Below are positions 38,515 to 50,647 of a stretch of DNA of 64,000 bases, piece after piece. Each line of letters begins with the position of its first letter. The stretch's first letter is position 1. Position numbers and translations under genes: made by a program. The notes under the pieces were generated by a model. That model saw only the letters and a list, made by a program, of their open reading frames with translations, did not search any database and was not told the origin of the DNA. This DNA is from an uncultured Pelagibacteraceae bacterium (GTDB lineage: Bacteria; Pseudomonadota; Alphaproteobacteria; Pelagibacterales; Pelagibacteraceae), in NCBI GenBank assembly GCA_902627565.1, contig CACOJM010000001.1, forward strand, positions 1 through 64,000, given 5' to 3'.

Positions 38515-40050
38515 ATGGAAATAAATCCTTCTGAAGTAACAAAAATATTAAAAGAACAAATTAAAAATTTTGGAGAAAAAGCTGAAATTTCAGAGGTAGG
38601 ACAAGTTTTGTCCGTAGGAGATGGTATAGCAAGAATTTATGGTCTAGATAATGTTCAGGCCGGAGAAATGGTCGAATTTTCAGATGGATCTAAAGGGATG
38701 GCTTTAAATTTAGAAAGCGAAAATGTCGGAGTAGTTATTTTTGGAGATGACCGAAATATTAAAGAGGGAGATGTTGTAAAAAGAACTGGAAGCATTGTTG
38801 ATACTCCAGTTGGAAAAGAGTTATTAGGAAGAGTTGTTGATGGATTAGGAAATCCAATTGACGGTAAAGGTGCTTTAGATAAAGGAGTAAAAAAAAGTAG
38901 AGTTGAAGTTAAAGCTCCAGGAATTATTCCAAGACAATCAGTTAGTGAACCGATGCAAACAGGTTTGAAATCAATTGACAGTCTTGTTCCAATTGGAAGA
39001 GGACAAAGAGAATTGATTATTGGTGATAGACAAACTGGAAAAACTGCAGTTGCAATAGATGCAATAATAAATCAAAAAAAAATTAACGAGTCAGGGGACG
39101 AAAAACAAAAACTATATTGTATTTATGTTGCAGTTGGGCAAAAAAGATCAACAGTAAGACAAATTCAAAAAACTTTGGAGGAGGCTGGTGCAATGGAATA
39201 TACAACAATTGTTGCTGCGACAGCATCAGATTCTGCACCATTACAGTTTTTAGCCCCTTATACAGGTTGCGCTATGGGTGAGTTTTTTAGAGATAACGGA
39301 ATGCATGCACTAATTATTTATGATGACCTTTCAAAGCAAGCAGTAGCGTATAGACAAATGTCACTCATATTAAGAAGACCTCCAGGAAGAGAGGCATACC
39401 CGGGAGATGTATTTTATTTACATAGTAGATTATTAGAAAGAGCTGCAAAATTAAGTGATGATCACGGCGGAGGATCTTTAACAGCGCTTCCAATTATTGA
39501 AACGCAAGGTGGTGATGTTTCTGCATATATTCCAACCAACGTAATTTCAATTACAGATGGACAAATATTTTTAGAGACAGAACTATTTAATCAAGGAATT
39601 AGGCCTGCTATTAATGTTGGATTATCAGTTTCTAGAGTTGGGTCTGCCGCTCAAACAAAAGCAATGAAAAAAGTTTCAGGTTCAATGAAGCTTGAATTAG
39701 CACAGTATAGAGAAATGGCTGCGTTTGCTCAATTTGGTTCGGATCTAGATGCTTCAACCCAACAATTATTAAATAGAGGGTCTAAATTGACTGAACTTTT
39801 AAAACAAAAACAGTATTCCCCTATGACTGTAGCAGAACAAGTGATCTCGGTATTTTGTGGAGTTAAAGGCTACCTAGATGATATTGATTTAAAGGATATT
39901 TCAGAATTTGAAAATAAGATAATTGATAGATGTAAATCTGATAAACCAGAGATTATTGAGTCAATCTTAGGTTCAGGGAAATTAGAGGAAGGAACAGAAA
40001 AAACTTTAATTGAAGTGATATCTACTTTAAAGAAAAATTTTAAATCTTAA
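38515..40050 (+). CDS. atpA: ATP synthase F1 alpha subunit
   Basis: Non-catalytic nucleotide-binding subunit of F1. ATG 38515 gives [19 protein letters not shown] and 511 residues, the family standard; the upstream TTG at 38503 would add only four residues and run into atpH. P-loop [13 protein letters not shown] (about 170-182), the [20 protein letters not shown] stretch and the Arg finger region [11 protein letters not shown] are present. It begins 1 bp after the atpH stop. Confidence 0.98.
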   Translation: MEINPSEVTKILKEQIKNFGEKAEISEVGQVLSVGDGIARIYGLDNVQAGEMVEFSDGSKGMALNLESENVGVVIFGDDRNIKEGDVVKRTGSIVDTPVGKELLGRVVDGLGNPIDGKGALDKGVKKSRVEVKAPGIIPRQSVSEPMQTGLKSIDSLVPIGRGQRELIIGDRQTGKTAVAIDAIINQKKINESGDEKQKLYCIYVAVGQKRSTVRQIQKTLEEAGAMEYTTIVAATASDSAPLQFLAPYTGCAMGEFFRDNGMHALIIYDDLSKQAVAYRQMSLILRRPPGREAYPGDVFYLHSRLLERAAKLSDDHGGGSLTALPIIETQGGDVSAYIPTNVISITDGQIFLETELFNQGIRPAINVGLSVSRVGSAAQTKAMKKVSGSMKLELAQYREMAAFAQFGSDLDASTQQLLNRGSKLTELLKQKQYSPMTVAEQVISVFCGVKGYLDDIDLKDISEFENKIIDRCKSDKPEIIESILGSGKLEEGTEKTLIEVISTLKKNFKS

Positions 40051-40058
40051 TAAATTTT

Positions 40059-42354
<2,296 letters not shown>

Positions 42355-42355
<1 letters not shown>

Positions 42356-42747
42356 TGAGCGAAGAGTTTAAAATAGAAATTGTGAATCCTGATAAGTCTT
42401 TCTTATCAAAAGATGACGTAACAGAAGTCATTGTTCCAGCATTTGAAGGAGAAATTGGAATTCTTAAGGATCATATCTCTATTATTTCTTTTTTAAAACC
42501 TGGAATAATTAAGATTTATTCACAAACTGGAGAGGATAAATTTTATGTTGAGGATGGGATTATAGAGTTTAAGAGCAATAATTTATCAGTTCTTACAAGT
42601 TCTATTTACAATCTAAAAGATATCAAAAAAAATAAAATTCAGGAACTATTAAAAATGGCTGAGGAAGAAATATCTAAAACAGAGGTAAATGATCAAACTA
42701 AATATTTAATAGATCAAAAAATTGATGTTTTAAGATCTATTAATTAA
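42355..42747 (+). CDS. atpC: ATP synthase F1 epsilon subunit
   Basis: Rotor-stalk subunit that regulates ATP hydrolysis. The N-terminal beta-sandwich includes VPAFEGEIGILKDHISIIS (about 26-44), and the C-terminal helical hairpin is Lys/Glu-rich. ATG 42355 is preferred over the GTG one codon earlier because it forms the usual TGATG overlap with atpD. Its 3' end overlaps rppH by 8 bp in convergent orientation. Confidence 0.95.
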
Positions 42748-43216
42748 TAATATTTTTTACTTTTTTTTGAATAATCTTATAAACCTCTAGTTTAAAATCA
42801 ACAACTACATCAGTTATCATTTCTAAATCGATCCACTTCCAATCAAGAAATTCTGGTTTATTTGTTTTTATGTTTATTTCATTATCACTTCCAATAAATC
42901 TCATTAAAAACCATTTTTGTTTTTGACCCTTGTATTTTCCTTTCCATATTATTCCCAATAAATGTTTAGGTAATAAATAAGTAGTAACTACATCTATTTC
43001 TTTAATTAATTTAACATTTTTGATACTAGTTTCTTCCTCGAGCTCTCGGTAAGCAGCGGCTAGAAAATTTTCTCCAACATCTACTCCGCCCTGAGGCATT
43101 TGCCAAAAATTTTTTGGATTATCTATTCTCTTTGCTACAAAAACTTTATTATCTTTATTTAATACAATTATACCAACACCATCTCTCAATGGTAAATCCT
43201 TAAATTTATTTTCCAT
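42740..43216 (-). CDS. rppH: RNA pyrophosphohydrolase RppH (Nudix)
   Basis: Removes pyrophosphate from 5'-triphosphate RNA to start decay. The Nudix box fits the consensus: GGVDVGENFLAAAYRELEEE (about 43-62) followed by TSI. The N-terminal LPLRDGVGIIVLN and NFWQMPQGGVD stretches are typical of RppH/IalA rather than other Nudix enzymes. The 158-residue size fits alphaproteobacterial forms. It is the last gene of the run that starts at rplU. Confidence 0.9.
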   Translation of the reverse strand: MENKFKDLPLRDGVGIIVLNKDNKVFVAKRIDNPKNFWQMPQGGVDVGENFLAAAYRELEEETSIKNVKLIKEIDVVTTYLLPKHLLGIIWKGKYKGQKQKWFLMRFIGSDNEINIKTNKPEFLDWKWIDLEMITDVVVDFKLEVYKIIQKKVKNIIN

Positions 43217-43218
43217 AT

Positions 43219-44355
43219 CTAGCCGTTAAGCAATTTTATAGCGTAATTTAATTGATTATCAGTCTCGGTTTTGATTTTAAAATTATCTAACTCTTCATCA
43301 ATCTCTATATCTGGCGATACTCCTACTTCAGAAATCGATTTACCAGATGGTAAATAATATTTAGCTACAGTTAGTCTAATTGCTCCTTTATTCTTTAAAG
43401 GAATTATTGATTGAACTGAACCTTTACCGTAACTATTTTCTCCTAATAATATTGCCCTTTTATGGTCTTTTAAAGCTCCAGCAACTATCTCAGAGGCGGA
43501 AGCAGAACCATAATTAATTAGTACAATTAAAGTTTTACCATTAGTAATATCACCTTTTTTTGCAAACCATTTTCTATTCTCGGAAGATTTTCGACTTTTT
43601 GTTGATACAATCTCACCATTTTCTAAAAAAAAATCCGATATTGTAATTGCTTGAGATAAAAGGCCACCTGGGTTATTTCTTAAATCTAAAATATAGGCTT
43701 TTAAATTCTTATTTTTTTCTAACTTTTTAATTTCCTTTTCAATTTGTTGTGCACTGTTTTCATTGAATGAAGTTAATCTTAGATATCCAATATTTTTATC
43801 CAAAAGATCAGCTTTTACCGATTTAATCTCAATTATTTCTCTTGTAACCTCAAATATTAAAGCTTTTTTTTCCCCACGCCTTCTAATAGTCAACTCAATA
43901 CTAGATCCGACTGGACCTCGCATTAAATCAACTGCTTCAGTTAGAGACTTTCCTTGAACTTGAGTATTATCAATTTTTACTATGTAATCGCCAGCTTTAA
44001 TACCAGCTTTAGACGCAGGAGTGTCATCTATTGGAGAAATAACTTTGACAACGCCAGATTCCATGGTTACTTCGATTCCAAGCCCTCCGAACTCCCCACT
44101 TGTATCGGTTTGCATCTCGTCAAAAGTTTTTGGTGACATATATCCAGAATATGGATCTAAAGACTGAAGAAGACCATCTATAGCTGCATCCATACTTTCT
44201 GATTGATCTATTTCATCAACATATTCTTTATTAATTTTATCTAAGACTTCACCAAAAAGATCAATTTTTTTATAAATATCGTTTTCTGATGAATATGAGT
44301 TTTTTAAAAAAAAAATACTAATCAAAAAAAATAAACATAGAATTTTCTTAAACAT
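43219..44355 (-). CDS. ctpA: Carboxy-terminal processing protease (S41 family, CtpA-like)
   Basis: Periplasmic serine protease that trims or degrades proteins from the C-terminus. There is a signal peptide (residues 1 to about 22), a PDZ domain (about 88-165, with GGLGIEV and AGIKAGDYIVKID) and the S41 core. The catalytic dyad is Ser286 in GSASASEI and Lys311 in ENSYGKGS, 25 residues apart as in E. coli Prc. The 378-residue form lacks long extensions. It overlaps rsfS by one base. Confidence 0.95.
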   Translation of the reverse strand: MFKKILCLFFLISIFFLKNSYSSENDIYKKIDLFGEVLDKINKEYVDEIDQSESMDAAIDGLLQSLDPYSGYMSPKTFDEMQTDTSGEFGGLGIEVTMESGVVKVISPIDDTPASKAGIKAGDYIVKIDNTQVQGKSLTEAVDLMRGPVGSSIELTIRRRGEKKALIFEVTREIIEIKSVKADLLDKNIGYLRLTSFNENSAQQIEKEIKKLEKNKNLKAYILDLRNNPGGLLSQAITISDFFLENGEIVSTKSRKSSENRKWFAKKGDITNGKTLIVLINYGSASASEIVAGALKDHKRAILLGENSYGKGSVQSIIPLKNKGAIRLTVAKYYLPSGKSISEVGVSPDIEIDEELDNFKIKTETDNQLNYAIKLLNG

Positions 44356-44705
44356 TATATTATCAACTTTTCTTTTGGAATTAGTTCAGACCACATTTTT
44401 TCAAGTTCATAAAATTTTCTTTTTTCTGGGTGAAAAATATGCACAATTAAATCAATACCATCAACCAATTTCCATTCACTACTCTCTTTGCCTTCTATTT
44501 TACATTCGTTAATACCATTATCTTTCAATTTCTCTAAAACTTGTTCAGATAACGCTTGAATATGCCTTGAAGATGTACCACTTGCAATGATCATATAATC
44601 AGCCATAGAACTTTTATCTTTTAAATCTATACTAACAATGTCTTGGGCTTTGTTAATGTCTAAGGTACTTATAACGATTTGTTTTAAATCTGAAATTTTA
44701 TCCAT
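44355..44705 (-). CDS. rsfS: Ribosomal silencing factor RsfS
   Basis: Binds ribosomal protein L14 and blocks subunit joining when nutrients are scarce. The 116 residues include IVSIDLKDKSSMADYMIIASGTSSRH (split: DKSSMADYMIIASG about 30-43) and WKLVDGIDLIVHIF (about 82-95), the family hallmarks. It stands next to nadD, the commonest neighbour of rsfS in bacteria, 17 bp away. Confidence 0.95.
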   Translation of the reverse strand: MDKISDLKQIVISTLDINKAQDIVSIDLKDKSSMADYMIIASGTSSRHIQALSEQVLEKLKDNGINECKIEGKESSEWKLVDGIDLIVHIFHPEKRKFYELEKMWSELIPKEKLII

Positions 44706-44722
44706 TAATTAGCTTAACATTA

Positions 44723-45241
44723 TCAAATTTTTCTCAATTGAGAAGATGAAATATTGACCTTATTAAATTTAATAAACATCAAATTTTTACCTTTTAGTCT
44801 TTTAAATGATACTGAATTTAAGGATTTTTTTTTATATCCATGACGATCAAAAACTACCAAATTACAGTTTTTTACAATCATTTTCCACTTATGCCATTTG
44901 TGAAAATTTATAAGGTTATCTGCGCCCATTAAAAAAAATATTTCATATTTATCATTTTTTTTAAGATAATTTATTAGATCTATAGTTTTATTTGATTTAA
45001 TAGTATCTTCATAAAATTTTATTTTAATCAAATTATTAGATTTTATAATTTTTTTACACCCATTAATTCTATCAGAAATACTCGTTCTACTTTTTTTCTT
45101 TAGAGGATTATTTGTTGTTATCGCCCATATTATTTTTTTTAATTTAAACTTTTTAAGCGCCTCTTTAGATATTGCTAGATGACCTTTATGAGCTGGATCA
45201 AAAGATCCACCAAGTATTCCAATTTTTTTTTTTGAATCCAA
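44723..45241 (-). CDS. nadD: Nicotinate-nucleotide adenylyltransferase NadD, unusually short C-terminus
   Basis: Makes nicotinate adenine dinucleotide for NAD synthesis. GILGGSFDPAHKGHL (about 8-22) contains the nucleotidyltransferase HxGH motif, and FFLMGADNL and WHKWK are typical. The second motif ISSSQLR is present, but the protein stops two residues later at 172; family members usually carry another 20-25 residues there. The stop TGA is directly followed by TAA, so simple readthrough does not restore the tail. The start is TTG at 45241, one base after the proA stop. Confidence 0.9.
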   Translation of the reverse strand: MDSKKKIGILGGSFDPAHKGHLAISKEALKKFKLKKIIWAITTNNPLKKKSRTSISDRINGCKKIIKSNNLIKIKFYEDTIKSNKTIDLINYLKKNDKYEIFFLMGADNLINFHKWHKWKMIVKNCNLVVFDRHGYKKKSLNSVSFKRLKGKNLMFIKFNKVNISSSQLRKI

Positions 45242-45242
45242 A

Positions 45243-46493
45243 TTACTTCCTTATTTTTCCATTACTTGTAATTTGATATTTATATGAGACCAGCTGGTTT
45301 AAACCAACAGGTCCTCTCGGTGGGAGTGTGTTAGTTGAAATTCCAACTTCTCCCCCAAAACCAAATTCACCACCATCAGCAAATTGAGTTGATGTATTGT
45401 GCATTGCGATAGAACTGTTAACGCTAGACAAAAATTTTTTTGCAGTTATTTTTTTTTTAGTAATAATAGAATCTGTATGCATTGTACCATACTTATTAAT
45501 ATGACTGATAGCTTCATTTAAATTATTTACTGATTTAACAGATACAGTAGGTGATAAATATTCTTTAGACCAGTCTTTATTAGAAGCCTTAAATATTTTC
45601 CCTTTATAAAATTTTCTAACATTTTTATCTCCAAGTATTTTACAACCATTTTTTTCTAAATTTTCTAAAATGTAGTTACATGATTTATTTAGAATTTTTT
45701 GGTGAATCAAAATAGTCTCGGTTGCACCACAAATTGCAGTGTTTCTTAATTTTGCATTATAAATAATTTTCTGAGCTATTCTAAGATTTGCATCTTTATC
45801 AACAAATGTATGACAAATTCCTTCTAAATGACCAATTATTGGCAAATTAGACAAAGCTTGAACTTTTTTTACTAATTGTTTTCCACCTCTTGGAATTATC
45901 ACATCAATATATTTACTCATTTTTGTTAATAAAAGATCAACAATTTTTCGGCTTTTATTATCAATAAATTGAACAAAGTTTTCATCAATATTATTTTTTT
46001 TTAGAGAAGTTCTGAACAGTTTTGATAAAATTCTATTGGAATTAATTGCTTCTTTTCCGCCTTTTAAAATTACAGCGTTTCCAGATTTAAAACATAGAGA
46101 TGCAACATCAGATGTTACATTTGGTCTACTTTCATAGATAACACCAATGATACCTATTGGAATTGAAATTTTTGAAATATTTAAGCCATTGGGTCTTTTC
46201 CATTTTTCTAAAACAATACCTGTTGGATCTTTGAGTTTTATTATAGACTCGATAGAATTAATAATACTTGAAATTTTTTTTTCATTTAAAATAAGACGAT
46301 CAATAAGATTATCTTTAAGCCCTTTTTTTTGTGCATCAAAAACATCTTTTTTGTTTTGATTAATAATTAACCTCTTATTTTTTTTTATTAGATAACAGTA
46401 ATATTTTAAAACTTTATTCTTTTTTTTTGAACTTAATTGAGAATTAATAGCTCTCTTAGATTTAATTCCAATATTGATTAATTCTTTTTTCAT
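45243..46493 (-). CDS. proA: Gamma-glutamyl phosphate reductase
   Basis: NADPH-dependent reduction of glutamyl phosphate in proline synthesis. ISIPIGIIGVIYESRPNVTSD (in parts, about 110-130), the Cys in NTAICGATE and the C-terminal GEFGFGGEVGISTNTLPPRG region (about 372-391) are diagnostic. I chose ATG 46493, which overlaps the proB stop as TGATG, over the TTG one codon upstream. Length becomes 416 residues, standard for ProA. Lys content is high, as in other genes of this AT-rich chromosome. Confidence 0.97.
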   Translation of the reverse strand: MKKELINIGIKSKRAINSQLSSKKKNKVLKYYCYLIKKNKRLIINQNKKDVFDAQKKGLKDNLIDRLILNEKKISSIINSIESIIKLKDPTGIVLEKWKRPNGLNISKISIPIGIIGVIYESRPNVTSDVASLCFKSGNAVILKGGKEAINSNRILSKLFRTSLKKNNIDENFVQFIDNKSRKIVDLLLTKMSKYIDVIIPRGGKQLVKKVQALSNLPIIGHLEGICHTFVDKDANLRIAQKIIYNAKLRNTAICGATETILIHQKILNKSCNYILENLEKNGCKILGDKNVRKFYKGKIFKASNKDWSKEYLSPTVSVKSVNNLNEAISHINKYGTMHTDSIITKKKITAKKFLSSVNSSIAMHNTSTQFADGGEFGFGGEVGISTNTLPPRGPVGLNQLVSYKYQITSNGKIRK

Positions 46494-47599
46494 CAAATTT
46501 TTACCATATCATCCTTATGGACAATTTCAGATTTTGAAACATAACCAAGTATTTTTTTAATTTCATTAGAGTGACATCCTAAAATTTTATTTATCTCACT
46601 TGAAGAAAAAGAACTTAAGCCTCTGGCAAATTCCTTTCTTTTATTATCTAAAATTTTAATATGGTCCCCTTTGTTAAAATTTCCTGAAACTTTTTTGATA
46701 CCAGCTGCGAGAAGACTTTTTCCATTTATAAGTGCTTTTTTAGCCCCATCATCAATAATTAGTTCTCCTTTTGGAGAAACAGAGCTAATAATCCATTTTT
46801 TTCTAGCATCTAATTTTGGTATAGAGGAAATAAACCAAGTACAATTATTTTTTTTTTCAATTTGATCTATAGGATTTTGGTGTAATCCATTAGCAATTAT
46901 CATGTTGCATCCTGCTAAATTGCAGATTTTGGCTGCCTCAATTTTTGTATCCATTCCTCCACTCCCAAATTCTGTAGTGCCTTTCATATTAATATTTCTC
47001 ATGTCTTCATGTAAATTAGAAATTCTTTTTATTAATCTTGCATTTTTAAATTTCTTTGGATTTTTAGTAAAAAGACCATCTACATCAGATAATAAAATCA
47101 ATGTATCAGCACCAGTAATTTGAGCTACACGAGAAGCTAGTCTATCATTATCGCCATATTTTATTTCTGAGGTTGCAATAGTATCATTTTCATTAACTAC
47201 AGGAACATAATCGAGTTGAAAGAGGTTTTCAAAAGTTCTTCTCGCATTTATTGATCTTCTTCTTTCCTCAGTATCGTCTAGAGTTAGAAGAATTTGTGAT
47301 ATGTTTATTTTATATTTAGAAAATGTGTGTGAAAATAAATTCATAAGTTCAATTTGGCCTATTGATGCTATTGCTTGGCTTTTATCTAATTTTAAATTAG
47401 CTTTATTATAATTCATTTTTTTACATCCAAGTGCAATAGCTCCAGAACTAACTATAACTATTTTTTTATTGTTCAATTTTAATTTTTTAATGTCATTTGC
47501 GAAACTTGTTAACCACTTACTCCTAATTTTTCTTTGTTTATCTACTAAAAGAGAAGATCCAATTTTGATAACAATAATTTTTGAGTTTTTAAGATGCAT
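46493..47599 (-). CDS. proB: Glutamate 5-kinase
   Basis: Phosphorylates glutamate, the first and feedback-controlled step of proline synthesis. The amino acid kinase domain shows [10 protein letters not shown] (about 10-19), VSSGAIALG (about 52-60), and NENDTIA (about 138-144). The last 90 residues form a PUA domain (about 275-355). The 368-residue length is standard. It overlaps obgE by 11 bp and proA by 1 bp. Confidence 0.97.
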   Translation of the reverse strand: MHLKNSKIIVIKIGSSLLVDKQRKIRSKWLTSFANDIKKLKLNNKKIVIVSSGAIALGCKKMNYNKANLKLDKSQAIASIGQIELMNLFSHTFSKYKINISQILLTLDDTEERRRSINARRTFENLFQLDYVPVVNENDTIATSEIKYGDNDRLASRVAQITGADTLILLSDVDGLFTKNPKKFKNARLIKRISNLHEDMRNINMKGTTEFGSGGMDTKIEAAKICNLAGCNMIIANGLHQNPIDQIEKKNNCTWFISSIPKLDARKKWIISSVSPKGELIIDDGAKKALINGKSLLAAGIKKVSGNFNKGDHIKILDNKRKEFARGLSSFSSSEINKILGCHSNEIKKILGYVSKSEIVHKDDMVKI

Positions 47600-48572
47600 A
47601 TAAAATCAATTTAGATTTAATTTTAGAAACAGAATCTTTTTTTAATGTCGATACAGTTAATATTTCACATTTTTTATCTTTTGAAAAATCTTTTATTTTC
47701 TTTTTTACGATATCTTCATCTACTAAATCTATTTTATTTAAAACAATTATTTCTTTTTTTTTAGTGAGTTCAAAACTATAATTTTGTAATTCTTTCTTGA
47801 CTTGATTGTAGGATTTCATCAAATCTTCATTAGTAATATCTATTAAATGTAAAAGTGATTTACATCTTTCTATATGTTTTAAAAATTGTGTTCCCAGTCC
47901 TGTACCTTCATGAGCTCCTTCAATCAAACCAGGAATATCGGCTAAAGTGATCTCTTTATCGTCATAAGTTGCAACTCCTAAATTTGGATTTAAAGTAGTA
48001 AATTGGTAATTTGCAATTTTTGGATTCGCATTTGTTACGGCTGCTAACAAGCTCGATTTTCCTGCGTTAGGTAATCCAATTATTCCAATATCAGCAATAG
48101 TTTTCAATTGGAGCCAAATCACAAACTCTTCACCAGCTGTTCCCTTAGTATACTTTCTTGGAGCTCTATTAGTTGAACTTTTAAATCTTGTATTTCCTAA
48201 TCCTCCCTTGCCACCATTAGCTGCTACAAACTCCTCACCAGTTTTAGTAAAATCATATATCAAAGTTTTATTATCTTCTTCGAATACTTGTGTTCCCAAA
48301 GGAACCTTTAGAATTAAATCTTCACCACCTTTTCCAGTACGATTTTGACCTGAACCATTTTCCCCTCGTTGTGCTTTATGATGCTGTTGATATCTATAGT
48401 CTATTAAAGTATTCAAGTTTCGTTCTACTCTTAGAATAACAGATCCACCTTTTCCACCATCTCCACCATCAGGTCCTCCAAACTCAATAAATTTTTCTCT
48501 TCTAAAGCTTGGGGAACCATCACCACCGTTTCCAGCTTTAATATAAATTTTTACTTGATCTAAGAATTTCAT
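47589..48572 (-). CDS. obgE: GTPase ObgE/CgtA
   Basis: Essential GTPase in 50S assembly and growth control. The Gly-rich OBG domain (about 1-158) holds [13 protein letters not shown] and [10 protein letters not shown]; the GTPase domain has G1 GLPNAGKSS (about 166-174), [12 protein letters not shown] and NKID. The 327 residues end without the C-terminal OCT domain, as is common in alphaproteobacteria. Its place after rplU-rpmA is conserved widely in bacteria. Confidence 0.98.
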   Translation of the reverse strand: MKFLDQVKIYIKAGNGGDGSPSFRREKFIEFGGPDGGDGGKGGSVILRVERNLNTLIDYRYQQHHKAQRGENGSGQNRTGKGGEDLILKVPLGTQVFEEDNKTLIYDFTKTGEEFVAANGGKGGLGNTRFKSSTNRAPRKYTKGTAGEEFVIWLQLKTIADIGIIGLPNAGKSSLLAAVTNANPKIANYQFTTLNPNLGVATYDDKEITLADIPGLIEGAHEGTGLGTQFLKHIERCKSLLHLIDITNEDLMKSYNQVKKELQNYSFELTKKKEIIVLNKIDLVDEDIVKKKIKDFSKDKKCEILTVSTLKKDSVSKIKSKLILYAS

Positions 48573-48599
48573 AATACAACGCTTTTATTAGTTGTACTA

Positions 48600-48854
48600 T
48601 TAATTGGGTTTTACTGAAACAAAAGTTCTATCTGATTTAGTTTTTTTAAAAACTACTTTGCCTTTTATAACCGAAAATATCGAATGATCTTTGCCCATTC
48701 CAACGTTTTCACCAGGAAATATCTTTGTCCCTCTTTGTCTAACAATTATATTTCCAGGAATTACAGTTTCACCACCATACTTTTTAACCCCAAGTCTTCG
48801 TCCAGCACTATCTCGTCCGTTTCTTGATGATCCACCTGCTTTTTTTGTTGCCAT
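48600..48854 (-). CDS. rpmA: 50S ribosomal protein L27
   Basis: Large-subunit protein whose N-terminus reaches the peptidyl transferase centre. [20 protein letters not shown] opens the protein exactly as expected, followed by the [13 protein letters not shown] segment. No cleavable leader like that of Firmicutes is present. The 84-residue length is normal. It lies between rplU (13 bp) and obgE (27 bp). Confidence 0.98.
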   Translation of the reverse strand: MATKKAGGSSRNGRDSAGRRLGVKKYGGETVIPGNIIVRQRGTKIFPGENVGMGKDHSIFSVIKGKVVFKKTKSDRTFVSVKPN

Positions 48855-48867
48855 AATTTTTTCCTAA

Positions 48868-49266
48868 TTACTTGCTCGTTTTCTTTTCTGCAACTTCTTT
48901 CTTTGAAGTTTTTGAAACTTTTTCAGCCTCTGATAAGATTTTACCATCTTTTGAAAAAATTTTGTTTATTTTAATCATTGAATATTGCTGTCTGTGTCCA
49001 TTTTTTCGTCTTGAATTTTGTCTTCTTCTTTTTTTGAAAATTAAAATCGTTCTATTTTTACTACTCTTTATTAAATCTGCCTCAACTTTAGCACCTTCTA
49101 CTGTTGGAGCTCCAACTTCAATTACTTTCTCATCACCATACGCAAGAATTTCTTTAAATTCAATTTTAGTATTAGTTTTAGAATTTGGCAGCTTTTCAAT
49201 TTTCAAGATTTCACCTGATCTTACTTTGTATTGCTTTCCACCTGTTTGTATTACTGCATAAGACAT
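48868..49266 (-). CDS. rplU: 50S ribosomal protein L21 with basic/acidic tail
   Basis: Large-subunit protein. The L21 body (MSYAVIQTGGKQYKV to about residue 103, with the KKRRRQNSRRKNGHRQQY rRNA-binding stretch at about 78-95) is followed by some 30 residues of Lys/Ser/Glu-rich tail ending KTSK. It leads the group rplU-rpmA-obgE-proB-proA-nadD-rsfS-ctpA-rppH and has its own promoter candidate. Confidence 0.97.
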   Translation of the reverse strand: MSYAVIQTGGKQYKVRSGEILKIEKLPNSKTNTKIEFKEILAYGDEKVIEVGAPTVEGAKVEADLIKSSKNRTILIFKKRRRQNSRRKNGHRQQYSMIKINKIFSKDGKILSEAEKVSKTSKKEVAEKKTSK

Positions 49267-49292
49267 AAAGAAAATGTAATTTTAATTACCGC

Positions 49293-49320
49293 AATATAAT
49301 CTTAGCGAAATTATAGTCAA
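49293..49320 (-). promoter_or_regulatory. Candidate promoter of the rplU-rpmA-obgE group
   Basis: On the minus strand, TTGACT (49320-49315) and TATATT (49298-49293) are 16 bp apart, about 27 bp before the rplU ATG. The 64-bp gap to gloB offers no better pair. A 5-bp hairpin GTAAT/ATTAC lies between the expected start of transcription and the ATG. Confidence 0.5.
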
Positions 49321-49330
49321 GCTATATAAG

Positions 49331-50050
49331 CTAAAAATTATCCTTTAAATCCCTAAGTTTTGAAAAAGTTTTTAGATCATTTGCTTTAAGAAATATATTA
49401 CATTCAAGCTCATCTTCTAAAATAGTCGGAATAGTGGGTAAATTTTTTTTAAGATTATTTTTGATTTTTGCTATCTTTTCTTTAAGTTTTAAATTTTCAG
49501 GATCGTTAGCTATACAAAAATTTGAATTTTGTAACGTGTATTCGTGGCCACAATAGATTTCTGTATCTTTAGGAAGTTGCTTGATTTTTTTAAGAGAATT
49601 GAACATTTGTTCATATGTACCCTCAAATAATCTTCCACATCCAAGAGAAAATAAAGTATCACCAGTAAAAATTTTTTTTTCTTTATAAAAATGAAAAGCA
49701 ATATGACCTGTTGTATGACCAGGAATATGATAAATTTTTGCTTCAAAGTTATCTTTTTTCCATGTTTGATTGTTTTCCAATAAAATGTCAATTTCTGGGA
49801 TACGATCGCTATCTCCCTTAAAACCCACAACATAAGAATTATATTTCTTTTTTAATTCACTATTTCCTCCAACATGATCATAATGATGATGAGTATTAAG
49901 AATATATTTGAGATTTATTTTTCTCTTATTCAAAAAATTAATAATAGGTTTCGCTTCACTAGGATCAACAACACATGCTATCTGAGTTTTTTCATCAACA
50001 ATCAAATAACTGAAATTATCTTGTAAACATTTTATAATTTCAATTTTCAT
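49331..50050 (-). CDS. gloB: Hydroxyacylglutathione hydrolase (glyoxalase II)
   Basis: Hydrolyses S-lactoylglutathione in methylglyoxal detoxification. The binuclear metal motif HHHYDH (about 54-59), GHTTGHI (about 114-120), GDTLFSLGCGRLFEG and CGHEYT are all present. The 239-residue length is slightly shorter than E. coli GloB. Its ATG abuts the metW stop, so it appears to be the third gene of the SAM-responsive metX transcript, which would be an unusual partner for methionine genes. Confidence 0.95.
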   Translation of the reverse strand: MKIEIIKCLQDNFSYLIVDEKTQIACVVDPSEAKPIINFLNKRKINLKYILNTHHHYDHVGGNSELKKKYNSYVVGFKGDSDRIPEIDILLENNQTWKKDNFEAKIYHIPGHTTGHIAFHFYKEKKIFTGDTLFSLGCGRLFEGTYEQMFNSLKKIKQLPKDTEIYCGHEYTLQNSNFCIANDPENLKLKEKIAKIKNNLKKNLPTIPTILEDELECNIFLKANDLKTFSKLRDLKDNF

Positions 50051-50647
50051 TTATTTCTCAATAAGGAATATTCCAAGTTCACCAAATAGATTTTTAAGGA
50101 ATAAATTTGAATTATTTATATTAGATATTTTCTTATTTTTTAAAGCTAAAGATTTAAAAATCTTAAAGCCAATTATTTCAGAAAATTTTACAAAATCTTT
50201 AATTGTACACATATGAATATTAGGAGTATTGTACCAATTATGTGGTAATGAATTAGTAATTGGCATTGTGCCTTTAATTAATAAATTTAGTCTAACTCTC
50301 CAATGTCCAAAATTAGGAATAGTTATAATAGTTTTTTTACCAACTCTTAAAAGTTCTTTAATAACTAATTCAGGATTTACAAAAGCTTGTAAAGTTTGTC
50401 CAAGAACAACATAATCAAATGAGTCATTTGGAAATTGTTTTAAATCAAATTCTGCATTTCCCTCAATTACAGTTAAACCCTTAGCAATACAAGTTTGAAC
50501 TTTTTCCTTAGAAATTTCTATACCCCTAATGTTGGTACTTTTATTAGCTTTTAAAAATTCCATTAAGGTTCCATCGTCACATCCCACATCTAATATACTT
50601 GAATTATTTTCAATAATATTTGCGATGATTTTATATTCAGTTTTCAT
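50051..50647 (-). CDS. metW: Methionine biosynthesis protein MetW
   Basis: Methyltransferase-fold protein that works with MetX in homoserine acylation in proteobacteria. The SAM-fold motif ILDVGCDDGTLMEFL (about 18-32) and NFGHWRVRLNLL (about 123-134), a MetW hallmark, are both clear. The 198-residue length is standard. It overlaps metX by 11 bp. Confidence 0.95.
   Translation of the reverse strand: MKTEYKIIANIIENNSSILDVGCDDGTLMEFLKANKSTNIRGIEISKEKVQTCIAKGLTVIEGNAEFDLKQFPNDSFDYVVLGQTLQAFVNPELVIKELLRVGKKTIITIPNFGHWRVRLNLLIKGTMPITNSLPHNWYNTPNIHMCTIKDFVKFSEIIGFKIFKSLALKNKKISNINNSNLFLKNLFGELGIFLIEK

Noticed and set aside
48872-49261. 129-residue open frame on the plus strand opposite rplU
   Set aside because: It lies wholly antisense to L21 and its composition is that of a shadow frame.
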